This document shows positions 8,027 to 16,633 of a DNA stretch of 64,000 bases, one piece after another; the stretch's first letter is position 1, and every line of letters begins with the position of its first letter. The position numbers were made by a program, and so were the translations under genes. The stretch lies in NCBI RefSeq assembly GCF_023155745.1, contig NZ_JAKNUS010000005.1:186001-250000 (forward strand), in the 5' to 3' direction. The notes below the pieces were generated by a model. That model saw only the letters and a program-made list of their open reading frames with translations. It made no database searches and had not been told where the DNA came from. This DNA comes from Microbacterium kunmingense (GTDB lineage Bacteria; Actinomycetota; Actinomycetes; Actinomycetales; Microbacteriaceae).

Positions 8027-8230
8027 ATGGCCACTGGCACCGTGAAATGGTTCAACTCCGAGAAGGGCTACGGGTTCATCGCACCCGACGACGGCTCGGC
8101 TGATCTCTTCGCGCACTTCAGCGCGATCGCCGGCGAAGGCTTCAAGGAGCTTCACGAGGCGCAGAAGGTGGAGTTCGACGCTGAGCGTGGCCCCAAGGGC
8201 ATGCAGGCTGCGAACATCCGCGCGATCTGA
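8027..8230 (+). CDS. cspA: cold-shock protein, CspA family
   Basis: This 67-residue single cold-shock domain has both RNA-binding motifs, KGYGFI (RNP1) and LFAHFSAI (RNP2-like). It should act as an RNA chaperone that melts secondary structure. A purine-rich AAAAAGGAAAG precedes the ATG. It is followed by a strong stem-loop (8241-8283) and is probably monocistronic. The gene next downstream is a fatty-acid desaturase, another cold-adaptation function. Confidence 0.97.
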   Translation: MATGTVKWFNSEKGYGFIAPDDGSADLFAHFSAIAGEGFKELHEAQKVEFDAERGPKGMQAANIRAI

Positions 8231-8240
8231 ATCTTCTCCC

Positions 8241-8283
8241 GTCAGCCGGCGGTGGTGACTGAAAGGTCCCGCCGCCGGCTGAC
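8241..8283 (+). terminator. stem-loop terminator after cspA
   Basis: GTCAGCCGGCGG (8241-8252) pairs perfectly with CCGCCGGCTGAC (8272-8283) around a 19-nt loop, followed by GGCTTTC. The 12-bp GC-rich stem has only a short T tract, as is common for actinobacterial terminators. Confidence 0.75.
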
Positions 8284-8484
8284 GGCTTTCTGGGAACCCG
8301 GCCGTATACCGCTTCGTGGATACGAGGTTACGTACGCTGAGACCAGCGATCGGCATCCGCCTTTGGCTTTCCCGGCCGAAGCGGTCACGATCGAAACCGA
8401 GGTAGCCTCATCTCTTCAACCGTCCTCGAGCCCCGGCTCGGACCCGTTCGACAGACCTACGCCGGCACCGCGGAATTCCCCCCG

Positions 8485-9516
8485 ATGGCCCGCGCCTACA
8501 CCGATGTGGCGCAGATCGTCCGCGAGACCGGACTGCTCTCCCGAGCACGGTGGTTCTACGCGCTCGTCGGTGCGGCCATCGCCCTGGGCTTCGCCGCCTG
8601 CATCACCGGCTTCATCCTTCTGGGCGACAGCTGGTTCCAGCTCCTCATCGCCGCAGCACTCGGCATCCTCTTCACCCAGGTCGCCTTCCTCGCCCATGAG
8701 GCGGCCCATCGCCAGATCCTCAGCTCCGGCCCCGCGAACGACCGTCTCGCGCTCATCCTCGGCAACGGAGTCGTGGGCATGAGCTTCTCGTGGTGGGCCG
8801 GCAAGCACACCCGCCACCACGCCAACCCGAACCGCGTCGGGAAAGATCCCGACATCGAGATCGACACGATCTCGTTCATCGACGAGGATGCCGCCACCGC
8901 GCGAGGCCTTCGCCGGATGATCACCCGACGTCAGGGGTATCTGTTCTTCCCGCTCCTGACCCTCGAGGGGCTGAACCTGCACGCGCTGGCGTTCCGCCAC
9001 CTCTTCAGCCGTCAGCCCGTGAAGGGCCGGTTCGCCGAGCTCGGGCTGCTCTTCCTCCGCTTCGGCGTGGTGCTCGTGCCGGTCTTCCTCTTCCTGCCGC
9101 TCGGAATGGCCTTCGCCTTCCTCGGCGTGCAGCTGGCGGTCTTCGGCGTCTACATGGGCGCGTCGTTCGCCCCCAACCACAAGGGCATGCCGGTCATCGC
9201 CGAGGACGCCAAGCTCGACTTCTTCTCCAAGCAGGTGCGCACCTCGCGCAACGTCGGCGGCGGATGGTGGGCGACGGTGCTCATGGGGGGTCTGAACTAC
9301 CAGGTGGAGCACCACCTGTTCCCCAACATGCCCCGTCCGCACCTGGCGAAGGCTCGTGAGATCGTCCGCGATCACTGCAGGACGCTGGGCGTGCCGTACA
9401 CCGAGACCAGCCTGTGGCGCTCGTACGGCATCGTGATCGCGTACCTGAACCGCGTCGGGCTCGCCGCGCGCGACCCGTTCGACTGCCCGATGGCCGGCAC
9501 GTACCGCCGGGTGTGA
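8485..9516 (+). CDS. membrane fatty-acid (acyl-CoA) desaturase
   Basis: The protein has 343 residues, four to six membrane segments and the three histidine boxes of membrane-bound di-iron desaturases: HEAAH (about residue 72), HTRHH (about 108) and QVEHH (about 273). It introduces a double bond into acyl chains and so raises membrane fluidity, consistent with cspA just upstream. ATG 8485 is the first standard start in the frame and has no clear ribosome site. The frame stays open back to 8341, reading TVLEPRLGPVRQTYAGTAEFPP just before the ATG, so the true N terminus may be longer. The 254-nt gap before it holds TACGCT (8333-8338) and TAGCCT (8403-8408) as candidate -10 boxes. Confidence 0.92.
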   Translation: MARAYTDVAQIVRETGLLSRARWFYALVGAAIALGFAACITGFILLGDSWFQLLIAAALGILFTQVAFLAHEAAHRQILSSGPANDRLALILGNGVVGMSFSWWAGKHTRHHANPNRVGKDPDIEIDTISFIDEDAATARGLRRMITRRQGYLFFPLLTLEGLNLHALAFRHLFSRQPVKGRFAELGLLFLRFGVVLVPVFLFLPLGMAFAFLGVQLAVFGVYMGASFAPNHKGMPVIAEDAKLDFFSKQVRTSRNVGGGWWATVLMGGLNYQVEHHLFPNMPRPHLAKAREIVRDHCRTLGVPYTETSLWRSYGIVIAYLNRVGLAARDPFDCPMAGTYRRV

Positions 9517-9562
9517 GGCAGGCGGCGCGCCGGGCGCGGCGTGTCGGCGGTGATCCCCGCGG

Positions 9563-10078
9563 CTACGCCCGCCTGGGCGGGGTCGCGGCGAGCGCGCGAA
9601 GGGCCTCCCCGCTCAGACGCTGCGTGGTCCACTCGTCCATGGGCACGGCGCCGATCGCCCGGTAGAACCGGATCGAGGGCTCGTTCCAGTCGAGGACCGT
9701 CCACTCGAATCGGGCATACCCGCGCTCGACGCATTCCGCCGCCAGCGCCTGCATGAGCGCCCGACCGTAGCCGCGTCCGCGTGCGACGTCGTGCACGTAG
9801 AGGTCCTCGAGCCAGATGCCGTGAGTCCCCGTCCACGTCGAGTAGGTGAGGAACCAGATGGCGATGCCGAAGATCGCTCCCTCTCTCTCCACGACGTGGG
9901 CGAACACCCGCGGCTCCGGTCCGAACAGGGAGGCGGTGAGAGCCTCGACGGTGTTCTCCACCGCGTCGGGCTCGCGTTCGTAGACCGCGAGGGCGGTGAT
10001 GGCATCGAGGATGCCCGGCTCATCTCCGGGCTGGGCTCGGCGCAGGATCGCGCCGTCGGGAAGCGTGTGCGAGGTCAC
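9563..10078 (-). CDS. GNAT acetyltransferase, spermidine/diamine N-acetyltransferase-like
   Basis: A 171-residue GNAT fold resembling the SSAT/thialysine acetyltransferase subgroup: WFLTYSTWTGTHGIWLEDLYV, the acetyl-CoA loop RGRGYGRALMQAL and FEWTVLDWNEPSIRFYRAIGA. These motifs are typical of enzymes acetylating small polyamines or diamines. The GTG start (10078) is supported by a leaderless promoter, TACGCT at 10085-10090 with a 6-nt spacer. A much longer open frame reaching 10585 is not used because it overlaps the next gene. The exact amine substrate is uncertain. Confidence 0.85.
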   Translation of the reverse strand: MTSHTLPDGAILRRAQPGDEPGILDAITALAVYEREPDAVENTVEALTASLFGPEPRVFAHVVEREGAIFGIAIWFLTYSTWTGTHGIWLEDLYVHDVARGRGYGRALMQALAAECVERGYARFEWTVLDWNEPSIRFYRAIGAVPMDEWTTQRLSGEALRALAATPPRRA

Positions 10079-10164
10079 CGGATGAGCGTACTGTTCCTCG
10101 ACGCCTCGGGGGTCATCACCGACGTCGAGCCACGCGGGAGACGGTCGACGCCGGGGGCCGGAGT

Positions 10165-10737
10165 TCAGGCGGGGAACACGCTCGCGCGAAGCGGCCCGAC
10201 GATCCAGGGCTCGACCTCCGCCGGCGTGCGGAGGTGGACGATATCCGGCGCCGCGGCGTCGTCCGCCATCGCGGGGATCCGCTCGTCGTACTTGTATCTC
10301 GTGCGGATCGACCAGCGCACGATGTGCTCCGGATCGGTGAGGAAGGTGTGGAACGGCGGCTCGATGTTGCCGTTCCACAGTTCCTCGCGACGGATCCGCC
10401 GTCGCAGGGTGCGACGCACGACACGGGGGAAGACGCAGGTCCAGAAGGGCAGGTCGAGCCACACCAGCAGGTCGGCTCGGGACGTCAGGAGTGGGCGAGC
10501 CGGCGCGTACTGCCACTCGGTGACCCACGACTCCGTCGCCACGAGCCGCGTGACGTCGTCGAGGAACTCGGGTCGCTCGGTCCATCCCGGGCCGTGGAAG
10601 AGCGCGTCGATCTCGGTGTGCGGCGAGCCGGTGATCTCCGCGATCCGGGCGGCGAGCGTGGTCTTCCCCACGCCGGACACCCCCGCGACCGCGATCCGGT
10701 GGGGGCGCCGGGGCAACAGGTCGTCGAAGCCGAGCAC
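10165..10737 (-). CDS. P-loop NTPase, adenylate-kinase-like (FlaR-type) small kinase
   Basis: The 190-residue protein has a Walker A motif GVSGVGKTT near residue 18, a lid-like arginine-rich segment (VVRRTLRRRIRREELW) and WLDLPFW in the Walker B position, as in the adenylate-kinase-like P-loop proteins sometimes called DNA topology modulation proteins. It probably phosphorylates a nucleotide or small molecule; the substrate is unknown. The GTG start at 10737 is placed by TATCAT (10744-10749) six bases upstream. It is divergent from the DUF2834 gene with only 31 bp between the two start codons. Confidence 0.78.
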   Translation of the reverse strand: MLGFDDLLPRRPHRIAVAGVSGVGKTTLAARIAEITGSPHTEIDALFHGPGWTERPEFLDDVTRLVATESWVTEWQYAPARPLLTSRADLLVWLDLPFWTCVFPRVVRRTLRRRIRREELWNGNIEPPFHTFLTDPEHIVRWSIRTRYKYDERIPAMADDAAAPDIVHLRTPAEVEPWIVGPLRASVFPA

Positions 10738-10768
10738 CGCACGATGATACGGGGTTACCCTTCGACCC
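10738..10768. promoter_or_regulatory. back-to-back divergent leaderless promoters
   Basis: On the minus strand TATCAT (10744-10749) lies six bases before GTG 10737; on the plus strand TACCCT (10756-10761) lies seven bases before ATG 10769. The two -10 hexamers are six base pairs apart, so the two RNA polymerase footprints must overlap completely. Both genes should be transcribed without a leader and in competition. Confidence 0.65.
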
Positions 10769-11134
10769 ATGACCCGCCCCCGCGATCCCTGGCCACCTCT
10801 CGCGATCACGTTCCTCGTCCTCGCCGTCGCCGGACTCCTCAGCACCTTCGTCTTCAACGTATGGGCTGTCGTGCAGATGCGCGATTTCCTCGGTGATCTC
10901 GTCACCAGCGGGCCCGCGGTGTCGTCCATCACCGTCGACCTCCTCGTCGTCGCCGTCGCGGCGTGCGTCGTCATCGTGGTCGAGGGACGACGCCTCGGGA
11001 TGAAGCGCTGGTGGCTCTACATCGTGCTGTCGGGCATCACGGCGATCGCGTTCACGTTCCCGCTGTTCCTCGCGATGCGCGAACGGAGACTGGCCGCGCG
11101 GCGCGCGGCGAACGGGGCCGCACCGACGGGCTGA
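10769..11134 (+). CDS. DUF2834 membrane protein
   Basis: A 121-residue protein with three predicted membrane helices (about residues 11-32, 50-70 and 80-103), the pattern of the DUF2834 family. The segment FVFNVWAVVQMRDFLGDLVTSGPAVSSITVDLLV is characteristic. Start by leaderless promoter (TACCCT, 7-nt spacer). No function is known for the family. Confidence 0.8.
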   Translation: MTRPRDPWPPLAITFLVLAVAGLLSTFVFNVWAVVQMRDFLGDLVTSGPAVSSITVDLLVVAVAACVVIVVEGRRLGMKRWWLYIVLSGITAIAFTFPLFLAMRERRLAARRAANGAAPTG

Positions 11135-11173
11135 CCGGCGTCGCAGACACGGAATCTGCGGGAGATGCCGAGC

Positions 11174-12613
11174 TCACCCGCCGCGTCGCCGGCGCATCTG
11201 AGCGAGCGGCATCGTCAAGCGCGGATTGCCGGCGAGCCTGGCCTCGTGCCGCTCCAGGAACGCCCAGTACGCGCTCGTGAAGACCGAGTCCCGGGCCTCG
11301 CGATCACTCCGCCACCACGATCCCATCTTCTGCAGGTACGCCCCGCCCGAGACGTAGGGCTTCGTCGCGACGCCCCCGCCGTCGGCGTACTGGCTCATTC
11401 CCTGGACGTTGGGGACCATGACCCACTCGTACGCGTCGACGAAGAGCGCCGAGTACCAGTCGAACACCGCCCGCGGGTGATAGCCCTGCAGCAGGAACCA
11501 GTTGCCGAGAACCATCAGCCGCTCGATGTGATGGGCGTAGCCGAAACGGTGGACGCGCTCGAGCACCACCCGCACGGGTCGTGGCAGATCGTCGGGGATC
11601 TGCCGACCGGTGTACCACCAGTCCTCCAGCGGCCGGGTGAGTTCGAAATGGTTGGCGTCGATGAGCGCCGGGTGGGCGCGGTACCGCCCGCGCATGTACT
11701 CCCGCCACCCGATCACCTGACGCACGAAGCCTTCGAGCGAGGCGATGGGCACCTCGTCGCGTCTGGCGACCGCGGCCTGGAGAACCTCCTCGACGCGCAG
11801 CAGCCCGACATTGAGGAACGGGCTGATGACGGCGTGGAAGAGGAACGGCTCGTCCGCGTCCATCGCATCCTCGTACCGGCCGAAGAGCTCCAGTCGATCG
11901 GCGACGAACGAGGCGAGCCACTCTCTGGCACCGGGAGCGGTGACCGGCAGCCAGAACTCGTCGGGGTCGCCCGGATGATCGGCGAACCGCTCGGCGACGA
12001 GGCCGATCACCTCCCGGGTGATGTCGTCCCGTTCGGGCTCGGGAAGGGCCGGGATCGGTATCCCACCCTTGGGGAGGGGATGCCGGTTGTCGGCGTCGTA
12101 GTTCCAGGCACCCCCCGCAGGCTTCTCGCCGTCCATGAGAACGCCGGTGCGGGTGCGCTGCCACCGGTAGAAGTCCTCCATCTTCGCCCGGGGGTGCGCG
12201 TCGAACCATCCGTCGAGGTCTTCGGCGGGGGTGAGGAAGAGGGCGTCGGGATAGACGCGGGTCGCGATGCCCTCGTCGTCGCAGATGCGGCGCAGGCGTT
12301 CGTCCACCCCTCGATCGGTCGCGCTCATCCATGCCAGCCCCTCGACGCCGTGTTCGCGGATCAGCCGTCGGAGGCCCGCCGCGAAGCTCCACTCCTCCCC
12401 CACGGGGAGGTGGGCGACCCGGTGACCGGCCTCGGCCGCTCGAGCGGCGGCATGGCGGAGCCCGGAGAGGATAAACACGAGCTTGTGCGCGTGGAACGGT
12501 CGACGTGTGAGGGCGGATTCGGCTTCGACGAAGAATAGGATGTCGATGTCGGGGTCCTCCAGAGCCGGGTGATCCTCGAAGAGCTGGGTGGCGAGGATGA
12601 GGGCGGCCTTCAT
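11174..12613 (-). CDS. cryptochrome/photolyase of the FeS-BCP (PhrB-like) group, lacking cluster cysteines
   Basis: The 479-residue protein has an N-terminal antenna domain and the C-terminal FAD domain of the bacterial (6-4)-photolyase group: KMEDFYRWQRTRTGVLMDG, WREYMRG, YAHHIERLMVLGNW, DAYEWVMVPNVQGMSQYADGG and TKPYVSGGAYLQKMG. The group normally binds a [4Fe-4S] cluster through four cysteines. Here the only cysteine in the whole chain is Cys111, and the usual YCxxC...CPF segment reads SWWRSDREARDSVF (about residues 432-445). So the cluster cannot form. The ATG at 12613 has GGAAGG upstream; longer frames upstream are not used. It is divergent, by 72 bp, from a FAD oxidoreductase, a pairing common in light-response loci. 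Confidence 0.9.
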   Translation of the reverse strand: MKAALILATQLFEDHPALEDPDIDILFFVEAESALTRRPFHAHKLVFILSGLRHAAARAAEAGHRVAHLPVGEEWSFAAGLRRLIREHGVEGLAWMSATDRGVDERLRRICDDEGIATRVYPDALFLTPAEDLDGWFDAHPRAKMEDFYRWQRTRTGVLMDGEKPAGGAWNYDADNRHPLPKGGIPIPALPEPERDDITREVIGLVAERFADHPGDPDEFWLPVTAPGAREWLASFVADRLELFGRYEDAMDADEPFLFHAVISPFLNVGLLRVEEVLQAAVARRDEVPIASLEGFVRQVIGWREYMRGRYRAHPALIDANHFELTRPLEDWWYTGRQIPDDLPRPVRVVLERVHRFGYAHHIERLMVLGNWFLLQGYHPRAVFDWYSALFVDAYEWVMVPNVQGMSQYADGGGVATKPYVSGGAYLQKMGSWWRSDREARDSVFTSAYWAFLERHEARLAGNPRLTMPLAQMRRRRGG

Positions 12614-12685
12614 GTGGTCATCCTTCCACCGCCCCGCGCCGCCGGGGCCGCCCGGGGGCGCGGGGCGTGGTCGTAGGCTCGGCAC

Positions 12686-13945
12686 ATGTCCCCCACCGGC
12701 GCTGCCCTCCACGACGTGGTCGTGATCGGAGCGGGCCTCGCGGGCCTCCGGGCAGCGGGCGTCCTCTCGAACGCCGGCCGCGACGTCGTGGTCCTCGAGG
12801 CGGGCGACGATGTCGGCGGCCGTGAGCGCACCGACGCCGTCGACGGCTTCCTCCTCGATCGCGGCTTCCACGTCCTGAACCCCGCGTACCCCGCGCTCTC
12901 GCGCAGTGTCGATCTCGAAGCCCTCGGAATCCGCGCCTTCCCCGTGGGCGTGCGGGTGCGCCGCGAGAGCGGATCGGTCCGCCTGGCGCATCCCCTGCGG
13001 CATCCGCGTCTCCTCCCCGCCACGCTCCGAAGCGGACTCCTCGGCCCTGCCGATCTGTGGGCGCTCGCCCGATGGACGCTGCCGGTGCTGCTCGACCCGA
13101 CGCGCGTGATCCGCGGTCCCGACCGCAGCCTCGCGGCGGCATGGGATCGGGTGGGGCTCCGCGGGCCCCTGCGCGCGGAGGTCCTCGAGCCGTTCCTCGC
13201 GGGGGTGATCGCCGAGGACGGCGGTGACACCTCGGACGCATTCGTGCGGCTGCTGGTGCGCATGTTCGCCCTCGGCCGGCCGGGGCTCCCCGCGGCGGGG
13301 ATCGCCGCCCTCCCCCGACAGCTCGCCGCCCGCGCCCGCGCGGCGGGCGCCGACATCCGCCTCTCCCACCGCGTCACCGGGGTCTCGCGCTCGGGGGCGC
13401 ACGTCGAGGTCGCGGTCGCCGGAGCCGACACCGTCCGGGCGCGGCACGCGATCGTCGCCGTCGGACCGGAGGGGGTCGGGGCCCTGACCGACCTGCCGGC
13501 GCCGCAGACGAAGGGCCTGCAGACCTGGTGGTTCGAGGCCACCCCGGAGCCGGCGTTCGATGCCCTGCTCGCCGTCGACGGGCGGCGCCGCGGTCCGATC
13601 GTGAACACGGCGGTCCTCTCGCGCACCGCACCGTCATACGCCCCGCCCGGGCGCCACCTCGTGCAGGCGACCTGTCTTCTTCCGCCCGCGGGGTCCGGGC
13701 CGTCGGAGGACGAGGTGCGCCGTCAGCTCGCCGAACTGTGGGGGAAGGACGCCGCTCGGTGGCGACTTCTCCGCCGCGACGACGTGCGCCACGCCCTCCC
13801 CGCCCAGCCGGCGCCCCTGCGCGTGAGGAGCGCGCCGTGGATCTCGGAGCGGGTGCTCATCGCCGGCGACCACCGCGACACCGCGTCGATCCAAGGAGCG
13901 CTCGTCTCGGGTGCACGGGTCGCGCGCACGCTGCTCTCCGCCTGA
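12686..13945 (+). CDS. NAD(P)/FAD-dependent oxidoreductase, amine-oxidase/protoporphyrinogen-oxidase-like
   Basis: 419 residues with the N-terminal FAD-binding loop VVVIGAGLAGLRAAGVL followed by GGRERTDAVDGFLLDRGFHVLNPAYP (the GGR motif of the flavin amine oxidase superfamily), and a C-terminal flavin-contact segment VLIAGDHRDTASIQGALVSGARVA. Similar proteins sit beside photolyase genes in other actinobacteria and have no proven substrate. TAGGCT (12674-12679) lies six bases before the ATG, so the transcript is probably leaderless. It could act on a carotenoid or porphyrin-like molecule, but nothing in the sequence decides this. Confidence 0.82.
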   Translation: MSPTGAALHDVVVIGAGLAGLRAAGVLSNAGRDVVVLEAGDDVGGRERTDAVDGFLLDRGFHVLNPAYPALSRSVDLEALGIRAFPVGVRVRRESGSVRLAHPLRHPRLLPATLRSGLLGPADLWALARWTLPVLLDPTRVIRGPDRSLAAAWDRVGLRGPLRAEVLEPFLAGVIAEDGGDTSDAFVRLLVRMFALGRPGLPAAGIAALPRQLAARARAAGADIRLSHRVTGVSRSGAHVEVAVAGADTVRARHAIVAVGPEGVGALTDLPAPQTKGLQTWWFEATPEPAFDALLAVDGRRRGPIVNTAVLSRTAPSYAPPGRHLVQATCLLPPAGSGPSEDEVRRQLAELWGKDAARWRLLRRDDVRHALPAQPAPLRVRSAPWISERVLIAGDHRDTASIQGALVSGARVARTLLSA

Positions 13946-13954
13946 ATCCCGCCC

Positions 13955-14632
13955 TCAGCGGCCTCCGGCCTCGGCGATGGCGCTCAGGGCCGTGACGATG
14001 ATCAGGCCGTTGACGAAGTAACCGATGACGGAGTGGGTCATCACCCGCCACCGCATGCGCCGGTCGTGCACCTCCACGTCGGAGGCGGCGAAGCTCACCG
14101 CGACGGTGTAGGAGAAATAGGCGAATTCGAGGATGCCGGGGGTCGAGGTCCCCGGGAAGCGCAGCGGGCGATCGTCCTCGCGGTAGTACAGCTGGAGGTA
14201 GAGCTGCGCGTATCCCCAGTGCAGCAGGATCCAGGCCAGGAGCATCGCCCAGATTCCGATGACATCGAGCACCGGAGTGAAGGCGTCGTCGGGCTGGAGG
14301 AAGATGTGCTGCACCGTGGCGACGACGCCGACGGCACTGGTGAAGATGGTCGCCGTGAGCGAGATCGTGCGCGGCACGATGCCGAGCTCCATCAGAAGCG
14401 GGGGTCCGTCGCTCTCCGCCCGCCGCCCGGCGATCCACAGCACCACCCAGATGCCGATCGCGTAGCCGGTGCCGACGCCGCACCAGGCGAACAGGAGGGC
14501 GGCGGAGGCGGCGTTTCCCGGCGCGAAGATGAAGCCGATCCCGAGCAGCACGAGGGTCAGCTGGAGCGCGGAGCTGACGACGAGGCCCCACACCGCGGTC
14601 CGTCGCCGCGTCCCCGACGCCCGGCCGCTCAT
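13955..14632 (-). CDS. DUF1345 membrane protein
   Basis: A 225-residue protein with about five to six membrane helices and the family signature EFAYFSYTVAVSFAASDVEVHDRRMRWRVMTHSVIGYFVNGLIIV. The function of DUF1345 is not known. Its ATG follows the upstream gene's stop by one base, so it is the last gene of a three-gene unit gnd / unknown / DUF1345. Confidence 0.85.
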   Translation of the reverse strand: MSGRASGTRRRTAVWGLVVSSALQLTLVLLGIGFIFAPGNAASAALLFAWCGVGTGYAIGIWVVLWIAGRRAESDGPPLLMELGIVPRTISLTATIFTSAVGVVATVQHIFLQPDDAFTPVLDVIGIWAMLLAWILLHWGYAQLYLQLYYREDDRPLRFPGTSTPGILEFAYFSYTVAVSFAASDVEVHDRRMRWRVMTHSVIGYFVNGLIIVTALSAIAEAGGR

Positions 14633-14633
14633 C

Positions 14634-15404
14634 TCAGAACATCCACGGTTCGATCCCCTCCATACCGGGTCCGCTCTCGCGCGGCGGATCGGCGATGACC
14701 GGCGGCGGCGTTCGCCTGCGGCGCACCCGCCGCACGGCGAGGTGACGCCAGAGCCCCGCCGCGCCCGGCATCCCCACCCGCAGGCGGGTGAGGTCCGCGG
14801 CGCGGGGTCCGGTGGGGATGTCCCCGGGGAGGGAGCCCGTCGCCACGATCCAGTCCGGGAGCGTCAGCAGACGCAGGATCGAGCGGAGTCGCTCGGACTC
14901 CGAGACGCTGTCGCGCTCCAGCTCTTCGGCGAGGATCTCGGTCAGACGCTCGGCGGCCTGCGGCGTCCGCGCGAGGGCGGCGAGCTCCGGCGCGAAGGCG
15001 ACGCCGACCGGCTCGGAGGCGACATCGTCATCGGCGCCGGGCTCGGCCGAGGGGTCGCTGTCGTAGCGTCCGATCTCCTCCGCGCCCCGCCAGCCCACGA
15101 GGGCGAGCTGACGGTCGCGGCGGACCTGAACGGCCAGGACGTCGCACTCCAGCCGCTCGGCCACGAGCCCGCCGACGTCGATGATGCCGCGCCGCTCCGC
15201 GGCGACGACGCCCGCCCCGGGGTCGCCGATGACGACCTGCGTCCCCGACGCGACAGGCGCGATCCAGCCGGTGAAGCGGATGACGCCGAGCAACCTCTGC
15301 AGCACGGCCGGGTCCGCGGCATCCGTCAACAGCACCAGCGCCGAGTACGAATACCCGTCCGGTCCCCCGACCTCGCCGGGGGTGGAGATGGGGAGGTAGG
15401 CCAT
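14634..15404 (-). CDS. hypothetical protein, 256 aa, in the gnd transcription unit
   Basis: I do not recognise this family. The protein starts MAYLPISTPGEVGGPDGYSYSALVLLTD and mixes beta-rich hydrophilic segments (VVIGDPGAGVVAAERRGIIDVGGL, DVLAVQVRRDRQLALVGW) with acidic linkers; the C-terminal 60 residues are arginine-rich. There are no clear membrane helices or catalytic motifs. The start is 13 nt after the gnd stop; GTG 15407, directly before this ATG, is an equal alternative. No ribosome site is clear, so translation may depend on coupling to gnd. Confidence 0.6.
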   Translation of the reverse strand: MAYLPISTPGEVGGPDGYSYSALVLLTDAADPAVLQRLLGVIRFTGWIAPVASGTQVVIGDPGAGVVAAERRGIIDVGGLVAERLECDVLAVQVRRDRQLALVGWRGAEEIGRYDSDPSAEPGADDDVASEPVGVAFAPELAALARTPQAAERLTEILAEELERDSVSESERLRSILRLLTLPDWIVATGSLPGDIPTGPRAADLTRLRVGMPGAAGLWRHLAVRRVRRRRTPPPVIADPPRESGPGMEGIEPWMF

Positions 15405-15417
15405 CACGAGGTCCGCA

Positions 15418-16470
15418 TCACGTGTCGGCCTTCTTGCCCCCCGCTTCGAGGACGTCGCCGGCGGGGAGCTCCTGGTGTCCGCCGAACTGCAGACGCATGG
15501 CCGAGAGCACCTGGTTGGCGAAATGGTCCTCGCCGCGCGAGGCGAAGCGCTCGAACAGCGAGGCGGCGAGCACCGGGGCGGGAACACCGGTGTCGACGGC
15601 CGCCTTGACCGTCCACCGGCCCTCGCCGGAATCGGAGACCCGGCCGGCCAGTCCGTCGAGCGTGGGGTTCTCCTGCAGGGCCGCGGCGGTCAGGTCGAGC
15701 AGCCACGAGGAGATGACCGATCCGCGGCGCCACAGCTCGGCGACCTTGGGGGTGTCGATGGTGAACTGGTAGAACTCCGGCTCCTCCAGGGGCGCCACTT
15801 CGGCGGAGTGCTCGGCCTGATGTATGCCCGCGTCGGCATGCTCGAGGATGTTCAGACCCTCGGCGAGCGCGGCCATGATGCCGTACTCGATGCCGTTGTG
15901 CACCATCTTCACGAAGTGGCCGGCCCCGGACGGACCGCAGTGCAGGTAGCCGAGCTCCTCGGGCGCGAAGTCGCCTTCGCGGCCGGGCGTGCGCTCGATC
16001 TCGCCGCGGCCGGGGGCGATGGTCTTCAGGACGGGCTCGATCCGCGCGAAGGCCTCGTCGGGTCCCCCGACCATGAGGCAGTACCCGCGGTCCAGGCCGA
16101 AGACGCCACCGCTGGTTCCGACGTCGACGTAGTGGATCCCCTTCGGCTTCAGTGCGGCGGCGCGGCGGACGTCGTCGCGGTAGTTCGAGTTGCCGCCGTC
16201 GATGATGATGTCCCCCGCCTCGAGCACCTCGGCGAGCTGATCGACGACGCCGCCGGTGAGGCCGGCGGGGATCATCAGCCACACCACGCGCGGGCTCTCC
16301 AGGGCACCGGCGAGATCGGCCAGACTCGCCGCGCCCGTTGCGCCTTCGGTGACGAGGGTGGCCACGGCATCCTGATTGACGTCGTAGACGACGCAGTCGT
16401 GGCCATCGCGCATCAGCCGTCGCACGATGTTCGCGCCCATCCGTCCCAGTCCCACCATCGCCAGTTGCAT
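15418..16470 (-). CDS. gnd: 6-phosphogluconate dehydrogenase (decarboxylating), short type
   Basis: The enzyme oxidises 6-phosphogluconate to ribulose-5-phosphate and CO2 in the pentose phosphate pathway. The N-terminal Rossmann motif MVGLGRMGANIVRRL, the substrate segment DGGNSNYRDDVRRA, DVGTSGGVFGLDRGYCLMVGG and GHFVKMVHNGIEYGIM are all present. At 350 residues it belongs to the short GndA-like class, not the 470-residue class. GAGGACCG precedes the ATG. TAGACT (16518-16523) on the minus strand is a plausible -10 box, giving a leader of about 40 nt. Confidence 0.95.
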   Translation of the reverse strand: MQLAMVGLGRMGANIVRRLMRDGHDCVVYDVNQDAVATLVTEGATGAASLADLAGALESPRVVWLMIPAGLTGGVVDQLAEVLEAGDIIIDGGNSNYRDDVRRAAALKPKGIHYVDVGTSGGVFGLDRGYCLMVGGPDEAFARIEPVLKTIAPGRGEIERTPGREGDFAPEELGYLHCGPSGAGHFVKMVHNGIEYGIMAALAEGLNILEHADAGIHQAEHSAEVAPLEEPEFYQFTIDTPKVAELWRRGSVISSWLLDLTAAALQENPTLDGLAGRVSDSGEGRWTVKAAVDTGVPAPVLAASLFERFASRGEDHFANQVLSAMRLQFGGHQELPAGDVLEAGGKKADT

Positions 16471-16633
16471 CGGTCCTCGCTCCGCTTCGCGCACCGGACG
16501 GTCCGGCTCACGTTCGCAGTCTAGGGACGCCGCGCGACAGGCGGCTATCACTGCGACAGGCCGGGTGCAAGCTCTCCCCGCGGATTCGTCGCTCCCCTAT
16601 CGTCGAAGCGACCCCGACCGATAGGAGCGATCC

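Noticed and set aside
11174..13447. A 757-codon minus-strand frame that would extend the photolyase upstream
   Set aside because: The extra 278 codons run antisense to the FAD oxidoreductase gene. The photolyase antenna domain begins exactly at ATG 12613 with a ribosome site.
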